A stretch of 64,000 bases of DNA, taken from CALCMJ01 sp964475415 (GTDB lineage: Bacteria > Bacteroidota > Bacteroidia > Chitinophagales > Saprospiraceae). The notes under the pieces are model-generated. The model ran no database searches. It was not told the DNA's origin and saw only the letters and a list, made by a program, of their open reading frames with translations. The stretch's first letter is position 1, and each line of letters starts with the position of its first letter. The position numbers were made by a program, and so were the translations under genes. Location: the NCBI GenBank assembly GCA_964475415.1, contig CAYYWZ010000007.1, positions 30,615 through 94,614 on the forward strand, written 5' to 3'. Positions 55,217 to 64,000 of this stretch are shown one piece after another.

Positions 55217-55780
55217 CTACTTATCAGTGCTATCTTTTATCTTATAGATATCTGTTAGGTTTCTGCCTTTACCATTATAATCTAATCCGTATCCAATTAC
55301 AAAATCGTTAGGAATATCTCTACCAGAATATTTTATTTCTAGTGGATGGATAAGTGCTTCTCTTTTTACTAACAGACTAACAATTTCTAGAGACTTAGGA
55401 TTTTCTGTTTTACAAACTTCTAGAAACTTATCTAGTGTATATCCTGTATCTACGATATCTTCGATAATAACAACGTGGCGATCTACAAGTCTCTCCGAAG
55501 AAGCAAGCATCATGTTTAATTTTTTTGTTGAGTTAAAACCATCATAGGTTTTAAGCTTGACAAAAGTGATATCGTTTTCTATATCTATATTTCTCAGCAG
55601 GTCAGCTGCAAATATAAATGCTCCACTGAGAACGATGATAAAGAGTGGATTCTTCCCTTTGTAATCATTCTGTATCTTAGCTGCCATTTCTACAACTATA
55701 GAGTAGATCTCATCCTCGGGGATATATACCTCGAAGGTATATCCTTTTAATTCTATTTCTTTATTCTCTGTTGAGTCCAT
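55217..55780 (-). CDS. hpt: Hypoxanthine phosphoribosyltransferase
   Basis: A 187-residue purine salvage enzyme joining PRPP with hypoxanthine or guanine. The PRPP loop VVIIEDIVDTGYTLDKFLE is complete, preceded by FIIVLSGAFIFAADLLRNI, FVKLKTYDG (the flexible loop) and followed by IPNDFVIGYGLDYN, which holds the purine ring. The gene overlaps the M28 peptidase stop by 20 bases, so they are co-translated. Confidence 0.93.
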   Translation of the reverse strand: MDSTENKEIELKGYTFEVYIPEDEIYSIVVEMAAKIQNDYKGKNPLFIIVLSGAFIFAADLLRNIDIENDITFVKLKTYDGFNSTKKLNMMLASSERLVDRHVVIIEDIVDTGYTLDKFLEVCKTENPKSLEIVSLLVKREALIHPLEIKYSGRDIPNDFVIGYGLDYNGKGRNLTDIYKIKDSTDK

Positions 55781-57173
55781 AGGTATCTATTAAGTATACT
55801 AAACTAGTAATTGCCGCTGCTCCTAATTTGAGTTCTCTTTCATTTACTGCATCTATCTGATCTATGGCAGTGTGATGGTAATCAAAATATCTTTGTGAAT
55901 CTGGTCTAAATCCTATTAAGAGGCCTTTTTGAGATTTCAATGGATTTATATCTGCTCCACCACCACCTTTTACCAGACTGAGATCATATCTTTCTAGAAT
56001 AGGTAGAAATTCATTTAAACCTCTATAGAATGTGGCAAATATATCTGCCTCGGCATCACAGCTAAAACCTCTAGGCGTAAATCCTCCAGAATCTGATTCT
56101 ATTGCTGCTAGGTGATACTCTTGCTTATCATTAGATACCTTAGCATATTCTAGACCGCCGCCTAATCCATTTTCCTCATTCATAAACATTACACATCTCA
56201 GTGTATGCTTCGGCTTATAATTCATTGCTCTCAGAGTCTCGAATACTTGTAAGGAATGGACACAACCAGATCCATCATCATGCGCACCTCCTCCTACATC
56301 CCAGGAATCTAAGTGACCCCCTACAAGAATGATCTCATCTGGAAACTCAGAACCTTTGATTTCTCCTATAACATTATAGGAAGGCACTGCCTCATGGTTC
56401 TTACTATGATTTTCTATGTAAATTTCTACTTTCTGCTTTGTCAACAATTCACTTAATAGATCGGCGGCCATTGTACTTATTGCTAAGGCAGGAATTTTAG
56501 GATTTTCATCTCTATATACGTTTACTCCGGTATGGGGATTATCATCTGTCAATGTTGTCAACGATCTAACTAGGACGGCTTTAGCTCCGTAAGGAGCAGA
56601 GCTTGTTGCCCCGAACACCCGCTGATCTACAGCACCTCCATATGCATTGAAGGTTCGTAATTGTGTAGGGTCCATCGGTCTATTAAAAAAGACAATTTTA
56701 TCTTTTAGATGCTTTTTGCCCATTGTTTCTAATGTATCCAGAGAAAAAACTTCTATTACTTCAGCAGTTACTCCTTTTTCACCTGTACCTATAGAATTCC
56801 CTAAAGCAAGAGCTTTTAGTTCTATTTCGCCAGCAGGTCCATTTATAATTTTTACAACTTCTTTCTTGCCTCTAGTCCACTTCGGAACCATACAAGGCTG
56901 CTTGTTTACAGCATCTAATCCTAAGGAAACCATCAGATCATGCGTATAATCTACTGCTTTTTCAGCATTATCAGAACCAGTAAGTCTACCTCCAATCTCA
57001 GTAGTCAGATAGCTTAACCATTCATAGCATGATCCATTTGTAAGGGTAAAATCATATATTTCTTTGACATACAAGGCATCCTTCTCAGTCTGTGCTCCAG
57101 CAAAAGTTGCACAGAAAAAAGAAATACATATGATATAGATCAATCGTAGATTTTGTAAGCATTTGTTATTCAT
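55761..57173 (-). CDS. M28 family metallopeptidase (exported)
   Basis: A 470-residue zinc exopeptidase with a signal peptide (TFAGAQ). The M28 dinuclear site is visible: VGGHLDSWDVGGGAHDDGSG (His, Asp), MFMNEENGLGG (Glu-Glu), IESDSGG (Asp) and DYHHTAIDQID (His). A PA-domain-like insert lies between residues ~110 and 230. It should remove amino-terminal residues from peptides in the periplasm. It is first in a unit with hpt. Confidence 0.93.
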   Translation of the reverse strand: MNNKCLQNLRLIYIICISFFCATFAGAQTEKDALYVKEIYDFTLTNGSCYEWLSYLTTEIGGRLTGSDNAEKAVDYTHDLMVSLGLDAVNKQPCMVPKWTRGKKEVVKIINGPAGEIELKALALGNSIGTGEKGVTAEVIEVFSLDTLETMGKKHLKDKIVFFNRPMDPTQLRTFNAYGGAVDQRVFGATSSAPYGAKAVLVRSLTTLTDDNPHTGVNVYRDENPKIPALAISTMAADLLSELLTKQKVEIYIENHSKNHEAVPSYNVIGEIKGSEFPDEIILVGGHLDSWDVGGGAHDDGSGCVHSLQVFETLRAMNYKPKHTLRCVMFMNEENGLGGGLEYAKVSNDKQEYHLAAIESDSGGFTPRGFSCDAEADIFATFYRGLNEFLPILERYDLSLVKGGGGADINPLKSQKGLLIGFRPDSQRYFDYHHTAIDQIDAVNERELKLGAAAITSLVYLIDTYGLNRE

Positions 57174-57330
57174 ATCGAAAAATATGAATAACTATCTTAA
57201 GATTAGAGAAAAACCATGAATTTAGTCAAGAATCTATAGCTTGGAAGATTGAATGAACTTGTAAATAGTGCTAAAATCCGTCAAGTTTGCTTATACTTTT
57301 ATTGTTTTAGAAATTTATTAAAGAAAAAAA

Positions 57331-57354
57331 GTAACTTTCGATTTCTTTTGCGTC
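57331..57354 (+). promoter_or_regulatory. ECF-type promoter before the sigma factor gene
   Basis: GTAAC (57331-57335) is followed by 15 bases and CGTC (57351-57354), the AAC/CGTC pattern of ECF sigma promoters. It stands where the gene's own promoter should be, suggesting autoregulation. Transcription would start near 57361, immediately at the leader ATG. Confidence 0.55.
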
Positions 57355-57361
57355 ATATATT

Positions 57362-57400
57362 ATGAAAACAATCTTACCCCGTAAAAACTTTGAGCTTTGA
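57362..57400 (+). CDS. Possible 12-residue leader peptide overlapping the sigma start
   Basis: ATG 57362 opens a frame of 12 codons (MKTILPRKNFEL) that ends in TGA at 57398-57400. That TGA overlaps the sigma factor TTG start (57397-57399) in the form TTGA. This arrangement can couple translation of the two. Whether the leader is translated is unknown. Confidence 0.35.
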   Translation: MKTILPRKNFEL

Positions 57401-57996
57401 TTAATTTACTATATCCCTTATTAAGTAAGGATATCTCTTCCACGATAAGTGACGAAGATGTAGTGAAGGAATACTTGGCTACAAGCAATGTTGCTTACTT
57501 TGACATACTGTATAAGAGGTATTCTGGAAAAGTATTTGGAAAATGTATTTCGATACTTAAGAGCGAAAGTGCAGCAGAAGATGCTACACAGGATATATTT
57601 ATGAAGATTCTACTGAATCTGTCAAAATTTAGCGGGAAGTCTAAATTTTCTACTTGGCTGTATTCTATAACATATAATTTCTGTATAGATACAATAAGAA
57701 GAAGAAAAAAGGACAAGAGCGTATTAGTAGATGACATGTCCATGGAACACGATACCGCTGATGATGATATAGAGGATCGGTTTCTGATGGAGACTAATGT
57801 TAAGCGATTGAAGGTTATACTTGAGAAAGTTCCTACTGGTGATAAGACCATCTTGTTAATGAAATATCAGGATGAAATGTCTATCAAAGAAATAGGAGGA
57901 ATACTTGGAAAATCGGAAAGTGCTGTGAAGATGAAGATTAAAAGGGCTAAACAGAAGTTTAAAAAAATACACCATGAAATATATGGTAATAATTAA
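57397..57996 (+). CDS. ECF family RNA polymerase sigma factor
   Basis: A 199-residue sigma-70 factor starting at TTG. Region 2 is FDILYKRYSGKVFGKCISILKSESAAEDATQDIFMKIL, with the -10 recognition FSTWLYSITYNFCIDTIRRRKK; region 4 is VPTGDKTILLMKYQDEMSIKEIGGILGKSESAVKMKIKRAKQKF. No anti-sigma gene with an anchor is adjacent; the next gene encodes an 83-residue protein. An ECF-type promoter stands at 57331. Confidence 0.93.
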   Translation: MINLLYPLLSKDISSTISDEDVVKEYLATSNVAYFDILYKRYSGKVFGKCISILKSESAAEDATQDIFMKILLNLSKFSGKSKFSTWLYSITYNFCIDTIRRRKKDKSVLVDDMSMEHDTADDDIEDRFLMETNVKRLKVILEKVPTGDKTILLMKYQDEMSIKEIGGILGKSESAVKMKIKRAKQKFKKIHHEIYGNN

Positions 57997-58023
57997 AAAA
58001 GAAAGAACACCTAACTAAATATT

Positions 58024-58275
58024 ATGAGAGTTAACAATTTTAAAGAATTAGAAAGAGAGCAGGCAAGTGCTTATGAGCAGAAGACTGAAAAAATAGGAAA
58101 TAGTATACAGAGTAATGTAAATGTTTTTCAGTTTTTTGGAGAGATCGTAGAACTGTATTTTTCTAAAGTTATAGGAATGTTTGTAAGTGTAAGCGGTGGT
58201 AGTCCTGAAACCGGAGGAATATCTAACGCTGACAAGTCAAGAAAAAAACAACAAAAATATCCTAATGGCAATTAA
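58024..58275 (+). CDS. Small hypothetical protein, 83 residues, in sigma-MscS operon
   Basis: An 83-residue protein with a helical charged start (FKELEREQASAYEQKTEKIGNSIQ), a hydrophobic middle segment (FQFFGEIVELYFSKVIGMFVSV) and a Gly/Ser/Lys-rich tail. It begins 27 bases after the sigma factor stop. The position suits an anti-sigma or accessory protein, but the sequence is not a known anti-sigma family. It is not recognised. Confidence 0.6.
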   Translation: MRVNNFKELEREQASAYEQKTEKIGNSIQSNVNVFQFFGEIVELYFSKVIGMFVSVSGGSPETGGISNADKSRKKQQKYPNGN

Positions 58276-58318
58276 CTAGATGCAACTAACCACATTCAAC
58301 AAATAAACCCAGAAAAAC

Positions 58319-59143
58319 ATGAATTCAGTACTATTTTCTGAATTATTATCAGGATCATTGAGAGACTTATTAAGATCATTTATATCAGGTTTGCCCAATT
58401 TTTTCATGGCACTAGTGCTTATTATAATAGGTATTATAGTCTCTAAGCTAGTAGCTAAGGTTGTAAAGACAGCTTTAGAAAAAATCAAGATAGATAAGTT
58501 AGGCGAGAAGCTTAACGAGATAGAACTCGTAGAGAAATCTAATATGAAGATTAAAATCTCTGCATTATCAAGTAAGATAATCTATTATATCTTGTTACTA
58601 CTTTTTTCTGTTGCAGCAACAGATGTTCTAGGGATGCCAGCCTTATCTAATATGGTATCTGATTTGATAACTTTTATACCTAATCTAGTCGTCGCACTTA
58701 TTTGGTTAGTACTAGGATTACTGATAGCTGAAGCTTTAAAGAATATTGTTCAGACGGCATTAACCTCATTGGGTATTCCATCTGCAAGACTTATTTCTAC
58801 AGCATTATTTTATTTTTTATTGATCAATGTTGTGATTAGTGCGCTATCACAAGCTAAGATAGATACAGGTTTTTTATCACAAAATATTTCACTAGTAATA
58901 GGTGGAGTCGTATTAGCATTTGCAATAGGGTATGGATTAGCCTCCAAGGATATTGTGTCTAACTTTTTGGGATCCGTCTATTCTAAAGGAAGGTTTACTA
59001 TTGGAGATACGATTACTGTAGATGGCAAAAAGGGAGAGATTGTAGAAATGGATAGATCCTCCGTAGTTATAAAAACAGAAGCTAGCAGAATTGTTGTGCC
59101 ACTGAGCAAACTGACAAAAGAGAGTTTAGAAATTCATTCATAA
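58319..59143 (+). CDS. Mechanosensitive ion channel, MscS type with TM_helix repeats
   Basis: A 274-residue channel. Two tandem TM_helix-type repeats (residues ~12-60 and 90-140: SFISGLPNFFMALVLIIIGI, FIPNLVVALIWLVLGLLIAE) precede the pore helix GGVVLAFAIGYGLASKDIVSNFLGSVY and the beta domain FTIGDTITVDGKKGEIVEMDRSSVVIKT. It lacks the large C-terminal domain of E. coli MscS, so its gating could differ. It is third in the sigma operon. Confidence 0.88.
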   Translation: MNSVLFSELLSGSLRDLLRSFISGLPNFFMALVLIIIGIIVSKLVAKVVKTALEKIKIDKLGEKLNEIELVEKSNMKIKISALSSKIIYYILLLLFSVAATDVLGMPALSNMVSDLITFIPNLVVALIWLVLGLLIAEALKNIVQTALTSLGIPSARLISTALFYFLLINVVISALSQAKIDTGFLSQNISLVIGGVVLAFAIGYGLASKDIVSNFLGSVYSKGRFTIGDTITVDGKKGEIVEMDRSSVVIKTEASRIVVPLSKLTKESLEIHS

Positions 59144-59185
59144 ATTTTTGGAAAAACTATTTTAATAACAAACAATTAATTCATA

Positions 59186-60097
59186 ATGAGAAATTTATTA
59201 CTATTATTCGTGTTTAGTTTTTTGAGTATAGGTATCATGAGTGCTCAAAGCATGGAAGAACTTAAGTCAATGAAGGCTGAGAAAGAAGCATCTATAGCTG
59301 CACTACAAGGTGAGGTAGATGGTCTACAATCTCAAATAGACAAATTCCCAGGATGGACTACTAAAATGGTAGGTACATTAGGAGGTAATTTTTCTGGTTT
59401 TTCTAACTGGATAGCTAATGAAAACATTAACTCTTCATCTAATTCATTCATTTTTGATCTGTTCGGAACAGCTCGTTATAATGGTGATAAGCACTTTTTG
59501 TACAATGATGCGATATTAAGTGTAGGTAGACTTACAACTGATCTTAACACTAATGATGCAGTAGATGGTGTTACAGCTACTGTACCTAACAAATTAAATC
59601 TTTCTTCACTTTATGGATATAAGCTTTCAGAGACGCTTGCGCTTTCTGGTGGACTAGCTTACAACACTGGTATATTAGGTGATAATGTATTTAACAATCC
59701 TGGTGATTTAGATATAGGTATAGGAGCAACATGGACGCCATTTCAAGATTTCTACTTAATGGTTCACCCATTAAACTACCACTGGAAGTTTGGTGACAAC
59801 CCAGATTTTGCTTCTGCTGCAGGTGCAAAGATCAAAGCTGGATATGCTAGAGAACTTGTAAAAGGTATCTCTTGGATTTCTAACTTAGAAGGATTTTACG
59901 CTTATGGTGATGCAGGTATCAATGAAGTTACTATGCTAGATAGACCAAGTGCATCTTGGTATGAGTGGACAAACACTTTTGCTTTCTCTGTATGGAATGG
60001 TATAGGCGTAGGTCTTACTTATGGTCTTAGAAGAGCTGATGCCGAAATAGGAGAGACGCAATCTAGATATAGCCTAGGATTATCATATACTTTGTAA
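59186..60097 (+). CDS. DUF3078 outer-membrane beta-barrel protein
   Basis: A 303-residue protein. After a signal peptide (IMSAQ) comes a short coiled coil (MEELKSMKAEKEASIAALQGEVDGLQSQIDKF), then the DUF3078 barrel (GWTTKMVGTLGGNFSGFSNWIA, DAILSVGRLTTD, YGYKLSETLALSGGLAYNTGI, YSLGLSYTL). It is last in the sigma-MscS unit, so it may be an envelope structural protein made under the same control. A strong terminator follows at 60127-60160. Confidence 0.85.
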   Translation: MRNLLLLFVFSFLSIGIMSAQSMEELKSMKAEKEASIAALQGEVDGLQSQIDKFPGWTTKMVGTLGGNFSGFSNWIANENINSSSNSFIFDLFGTARYNGDKHFLYNDAILSVGRLTTDLNTNDAVDGVTATVPNKLNLSSLYGYKLSETLALSGGLAYNTGILGDNVFNNPGDLDIGIGATWTPFQDFYLMVHPLNYHWKFGDNPDFASAAGAKIKAGYARELVKGISWISNLEGFYAYGDAGINEVTMLDRPSASWYEWTNTFAFSVWNGIGVGLTYGLRRADAEIGETQSRYSLGLSYTL

Positions 60098-60126
60098 GAT
60101 AATACTAAAACTAAAATTAATTTGTA

Positions 60127-60160
60127 AAGCCCATCAGCTATCTAGTTGATGGGCTTTTCT
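60127..60160 (+). terminator. Terminator after the DUF3078 gene
   Basis: aagcccatca (60127-60136) pairs exactly with tgatgggctt (60147-60156) across ten bases, followed by tttct. A start codon proposed at 60146 for the next gene falls inside this hairpin and is therefore rejected. Confidence 0.85.
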
Positions 60161-60190
60161 TATCTTGCTTATTCTATACAGAACCTGATT

Positions 60191-63019
60191 ATGAGCGAGA
60201 AAAAACTATTCCTACTAGACGGTCACGCACTTGTATATAGAGCACACTATGCTTTTATCAATAGACCACTTATAAATTCACAAGGTATCAACACTTCTGC
60301 CATCACTGGCTTCGTAAGATCCTTGTGGGATATAATAAAAAACCAAAACCCCTCACACCTAGCTGTTGCATTCGATCCTAAGGGTAATGTCTTCAGACAT
60401 GAGGAGTTTCCTGAATACAAGGCCAATAGAGATGCACAACCGGAGGACATCACCATAGCTTTTCCCTACATAGAAAAAATTGTCAAAGCATTCAACATTC
60501 CCATAGTAAAAGTACCTAATTACGAAGCCGATGATGTGATCGGAACGTTAGCAAAAAAAGCAGAAAAAGCTGGATTCACCGTATACATGGTAACGCCCGA
60601 CAAAGATTATGCACAGCTTGTTTCTGAAAACATATACATGTATAAGCCTTCTCGACAAGGGAATGGTGTCGATATAATCGGGCCAAAAGAGGTATTGGAA
60701 AAATGGAATATTACTAATGTCTTACAAGTGATCGATGTACTAGGATTACAAGGAGATAGTGTAGATAATATCCCTGGTATTCCTGGTATAGGTGCCAAGA
60801 CGGCGTCTAAACTTTTAGCCTTGTACGACAGTGTAGAAAATCTAATTGCTAACACTGATAAGCTGAAGGGTAAGCAAAAAGAAAATGTCGAGAATTTTGC
60901 TGAACAAGGATTATTATCTAAAAGATTAGCTACTATAGATCTAAATGTACCTATAGACTTCGACGAAGCTTCCCTTGTTATAGAAGAATATAATAGAGAA
61001 GCACTATCTGAATTATTCAGAGAACTAGAGTTTCGAACACTAGCAGATCAGATCTTAGGACAGTTTGTTATTTCCTCCCCTAGTTCTACTAGTACACCGG
61101 GTAAGGTAGTTCAGCAAGATTTATTCAGTGTAGGTGGAAACGCTAGTTCTACAAGTAAATCATCTGCTTCAGATTCAGCTCTTGCGAGTTATAAGATAGT
61201 AGATAAAAATATAGAAAACACAGATCATCAATACGATATAGTTAGAACAGATCAGGAGATAGCGGAACTTGTAAATAAGCTAGAAAAGCAGTCTGCAATA
61301 AGTTTTGATACAGAGACTACTGGAATAGATGCAACAATAGCAGAACTGGTAGGTATGGTTTTCTCATTTGAAAAACATAAGGCTTATTATGTGCCTGTAC
61401 CTGCAGACCAGGCAGAAGCTAAAAGAATAGTGGCACCGTTCAAAAAGGTATTAGAAAATAAAAATATCATCAAGATAGGACAGAATATAAAGTATGATAT
61501 CCTCATGATGAAATGGTATGATGTAAATTTTGCTGGCGTATACTTTGATACAATGATCTGTCATTATCTGTTAGAACCGGACCTACGACACAAACTAGAT
61601 TATCTTTCAGAATCTTATCTTAACTACAAGATGGTTCCTATAGAATCACTGATAGGTAAAAGAGGTAAAAACCAACTCAGCATGAGAGACATACTAGAAG
61701 ATAAGGTTGCTGAGTATGCCGGAGAAGATGCAGATATAACATTACAAATAAAAGAAATTCTAGCTGAAAAAATAAAAGAGGAAGAAGTAGAAGAAATATA
61801 CTACAAGATAGAAGAACCTCTCATAGATGTACTAGCTAATATAGAATATGAAGGCATAAGAGTGAATAGCAAATTCTTAGAAGATTATTCAGTAAAATTA
61901 GGAAAACTAGTTCATGGGAAAGAAAAAGAAATTTACAAAAAGGCTGGCGTAGAATTCAATATTGCTAGTCCTAAACAAGTAGGCCAAGTTTTATTTGACA
62001 AATTAGAGATTCCTTATAGATGGAGAAAAACGAGCAGTGGGCAATACTCTACAGATGCCGTAAAACTAGAAGAACTTTCTGTCAAACATGATATCGTAAG
62101 AGATATACTTAACTATAGGAAATACGCTAAACTAAAAACGACCTACGTAGACGCATTGCCCCAAATGATAAATCCTAGAACAGGCAGAGTCCATAGTAAT
62201 TTCAATCAGGCAAGAGCCGCTACTGGAAGATTAAGTTCTGAAAATCCTAACCTGCAGAACATACCTATCAAAGATGAAGCAGGTAGAGAGATAAGAAAAG
62301 CATTCCAACCTAGAGATAAGGATCATATTTTGCTAGCCGCCGATTATTCTCAGATAGAGCTTAGACTTATCGCAGAGATCAGTAAAGATGAGGCTATGAT
62401 GGAAGCCTTCATAGCAGGAAATGATTTCCATAGAGCAACCGCTGCAAAGGTCTATGGTGTACCTTATGAAGAAGTGACAGAGGAACAAAGAAGAAACGCC
62501 AAGACCGTAAACTTCAGTATAACCTATGGAGCAGGCGCTACGAATCTTTCTAGACAGCTAGGTATAAGTAGAAAAGAAGCAACCGAGCTCATAGATAATT
62601 ATTTTGCTCAGTATAGAGGCTTACAGAATTACATGCACGATGTTGTACAAGGGGCTAGAGAAAAAGGTTATGTTACAACCCTCCTAGGAAGAAAAAGATC
62701 TCTTAGAGATATTAATTCTAGAAATGGACTAACAAGAAGTAATGCTGAAAGAATGGCCATCAATACACCTATCCAAGGTACCGCAGCAGATATGATCAAA
62801 CTTGCTATGATAAATATCCAGAACAGATTTATCAAGGAAAATATTCAATCGAAAATGGTTCTCCAAGTTCATGATGAACTTGTCTTCGATGTTCTAAAAA
62901 CAGAACTAGAACAAGTAAAAGAAATCGTTACCCATGAGATGAAAAATGCTATGCCTACCCTGGAAGTTCCTATACTTGTAAGTGTAGGTACAGGAGAAAA
63001 TTGGTTAGAAGCTCATTAA
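60191..63019 (+). CDS. polA: DNA polymerase I
   Basis: A 942-residue polymerase I from ATG 60191; the longer frame starting at 60146 would begin inside the terminator. The 5' nuclease domain opens MSEKKLFLLDGHALVYRAHYAF and contains PNYEADDVIGTLAKKAEK and GIPGIGAKTASKLL. The 3'-5' exonuclease motif is ISFDTETTG near residue 370, so proofreading looks intact. The polymerase motifs are LLAADYSQIELRL, RRNAKTVNFSITYGAG and LQVHDELVFDV. It is used in repair and Okazaki fragment processing. A TATCTTG promoter-like element stands at 60161-60167. Confidence 0.96.
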   Translation: MSEKKLFLLDGHALVYRAHYAFINRPLINSQGINTSAITGFVRSLWDIIKNQNPSHLAVAFDPKGNVFRHEEFPEYKANRDAQPEDITIAFPYIEKIVKAFNIPIVKVPNYEADDVIGTLAKKAEKAGFTVYMVTPDKDYAQLVSENIYMYKPSRQGNGVDIIGPKEVLEKWNITNVLQVIDVLGLQGDSVDNIPGIPGIGAKTASKLLALYDSVENLIANTDKLKGKQKENVENFAEQGLLSKRLATIDLNVPIDFDEASLVIEEYNREALSELFRELEFRTLADQILGQFVISSPSSTSTPGKVVQQDLFSVGGNASSTSKSSASDSALASYKIVDKNIENTDHQYDIVRTDQEIAELVNKLEKQSAISFDTETTGIDATIAELVGMVFSFEKHKAYYVPVPADQAEAKRIVAPFKKVLENKNIIKIGQNIKYDILMMKWYDVNFAGVYFDTMICHYLLEPDLRHKLDYLSESYLNYKMVPIESLIGKRGKNQLSMRDILEDKVAEYAGEDADITLQIKEILAEKIKEEEVEEIYYKIEEPLIDVLANIEYEGIRVNSKFLEDYSVKLGKLVHGKEKEIYKKAGVEFNIASPKQVGQVLFDKLEIPYRWRKTSSGQYSTDAVKLEELSVKHDIVRDILNYRKYAKLKTTYVDALPQMINPRTGRVHSNFNQARAATGRLSSENPNLQNIPIKDEAGREIRKAFQPRDKDHILLAADYSQIELRLIAEISKDEAMMEAFIAGNDFHRATAAKVYGVPYEEVTEEQRRNAKTVNFSITYGAGATNLSRQLGISRKEATELIDNYFAQYRGLQNYMHDVVQGAREKGYVTTLLGRKRSLRDINSRNGLTRSNAERMAINTPIQGTAADMIKLAMINIQNRFIKENIQSKMVLQVHDELVFDVLKTELEQVKEIVTHEMKNAMPTLEVPILVSVGTGENWLEAH

Positions 63020-63031
63020 AAAAATTAGACT

Positions 63032-63949
63032 ATGAAATTCAGATATCCTATAGATATTAATAGCCTAGCTAGTCAGTATGACTGCGAAGTATATAGCGAA
63101 AAATCAGAACCTTATATCGCTACTGGAATCAATGAAATAAATAGAGTTACTGCAGGTGATTTATGTTTTGTAGACCATGAGAAGTACTACAAAAAAGCTA
63201 TAAAGTCTAAGGCTGTTTACATCATCATCAATAAAAAAATAACCTGTCCTAAGAATAAGGTTTTACTGATCAATAAAAATCCGTTCGCCGTTTACAATCA
63301 GATAGCGTTCGACCAATACCAAATACAAGAAAAATCTAACCATATATCTTCTAGAGCAAAAATTGCTGAGAATGTTGTCATCGGGAAAAATGTAAAAATA
63401 GGTCCTCATACTATTATAGAAAGTGGCGTCACTATACATGATGATACAACTATAGGTAAAAATGTAAAAATACAATCTGGCTCACAGGTAGGTTCTGATG
63501 CCTTCTATTATCATACTAAGCCAAACGGCGCTATGGTAAAATGGCATTCTTGCGGCAGTGTCGTTATAGAGGACGATGTAGATATTGCATCTCTTTGTAC
63601 AATCAATAAAGGTGTATCCAGTAGTACAATTATAGGTAAAGGGACAAAGATAGATTGTCATGTACATATCGGTCATGGTGTGCAGATCGGTAAACATTGT
63701 CTGATTGCAGCCCAAGTCGGTATATCAGGTAAAACAATTATAGGAGATCAGGTAAAAATATATGGTCAGGTAGGTATTACCCAAAATCTACATATAGAAG
63801 ACAACGTAATCATATATGCACAGTCAGGTGTAAATAATAATCTAAAAATGGGTAAGATATACTTCGGATCCCCTGCCCTAGAAATAGACGATAAGATCAA
63901 AGAGATTAGAGCTCTAAGGAGATTGGCTAATAAGGACAAGGATAAATAG
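63032..63949 (+). CDS. lpxD: UDP-3-O-acylglucosamine N-acyltransferase (LpxD family)
   Basis: LpxD adds an acyl chain to the 2-amine of UDP-3-O-acyl-glucosamine in lipid A synthesis. The 305-residue protein has an N-terminal uridine-binding-like part and a left-handed beta-helix of hexapeptide repeats (VVIGKNVKIGPHTIIESGVTI, TTIGKNVKI, VVIEDDVDIASLCTINKG), with the catalytic His in DCHVHIGHGVQIG. It is ~35 residues shorter than E. coli LpxD, so a paralogue within the family is possible. It starts 12 bases after polA. Confidence 0.86.
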   Translation: MKFRYPIDINSLASQYDCEVYSEKSEPYIATGINEINRVTAGDLCFVDHEKYYKKAIKSKAVYIIINKKITCPKNKVLLINKNPFAVYNQIAFDQYQIQEKSNHISSRAKIAENVVIGKNVKIGPHTIIESGVTIHDDTTIGKNVKIQSGSQVGSDAFYYHTKPNGAMVKWHSCGSVVIEDDVDIASLCTINKGVSSSTIIGKGTKIDCHVHIGHGVQIGKHCLIAAQVGISGKTIIGDQVKIYGQVGITQNLHIEDNVIIYAQSGVNNNLKMGKIYFGSPALEIDDKIKEIRALRRLANKDKDK

Positions 63950-64000
63950 AATTCCTTAGATCATAATTATACCTATTCATACAAAAAAATCATTTCTTTA

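Noticed and set aside
60146..60190. Longer N terminus for DNA polymerase I
   Set aside because: The start would lie inside the terminator hairpin at 60127-60160, and the true polymerase I N terminus begins at ATG 60191.
1..64000. tRNA, rRNA, prophage and transposase genes
   Set aside because: None could be identified when reading intergenic spaces; I cannot run a covariance search, so a rare tRNA could be missed.

Overview
The window is a stretch of a low-GC Bacteroidota chromosome, most likely from the Saprospiria/Flavobacteriia side of the phylum. Evidence: several secreted proteins end in type IX secretion sorting domains (type A at 2010-3482, 8010-9488 and 33608-35905; type B at 52871-54730). 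Family content is typical (DUF4212 symporter subunit, DUF3078, DUF2490, YceI with MarR, a C-terminal tail on an RhlE-like helicase). Intergenic regions carry the Bacteroidota -7 promoter element TAnnTTTG, in two cases with TTG exactly 18 bases upstream. The species cannot be named from sequence alone. A run of 100 Ns (743-842) shows this is a scaffolded assembly.

Layout. 1-1316: end of lipoamide dehydrogenase, a terminator, then a tandem inverted-repeat-ended element broken by the gap. 1317-11674: envelope genes (DUF502, two delta-60/T9SS proteins, a GT-C/TPR membrane protein, MscS channel, glycosyltransferase, Lgt-like enzyme, small outer-membrane barrel). 11671-16672: MtaB tRNA methylthiotransferase, nitroreductase, and a DtxR-type regulator with a metal ABC importer that lacks its permease and runs into a broken T9SS remnant. 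16886-20933: acetate uptake and activation (DUF4212, symporter, Acs). 21156-27669: radical SAM/B12 protein, esterase, DedA, TPR protein, and an ABC-ATPase/permease/GntR operon. 27670-28727: a gene-poor 1 kb with three small terminator-ended units, the first behind seven helically phased TGTAG motifs. 28728-39254: class D beta-lactamase, lipoproteins, Dps, beta-propeller phytase next to a CotH-type protein, a membrane-anchored winged-helix regulator opposite a TonB-C protein, and an SDR protein. 39437-48544: PurL, MarR/YceI, a structured intergenic element, an RhlE-like helicase and a YbiT-type ABC-F. 48812-57173: small proteins, a TPR-CHAT protein, a large type B secreted protein, HPRT and an M28 peptidase. 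57331-60097: an ECF sigma factor with its own ECF-type promoter, a small protein, a second MscS-type channel and a DUF3078 barrel. 60191-63949: DNA polymerase I and LpxD.

How genes work together. The acetate genes form a substrate-specific uptake and activation set. The DtxR-type regulator overlaps the metal-binding protein gene and has a DtxR-like dyad at its promoter. The sigma/MscS/DUF3078 cluster looks like an autoregulated envelope or osmotic stress operon. Several secreted-protein genes have disrupted or non-canonical starts, and two of these breaks sit in A-runs that look one base short. No tRNA, rRNA, CRISPR array, prophage or insertion sequence with a transposase was seen.
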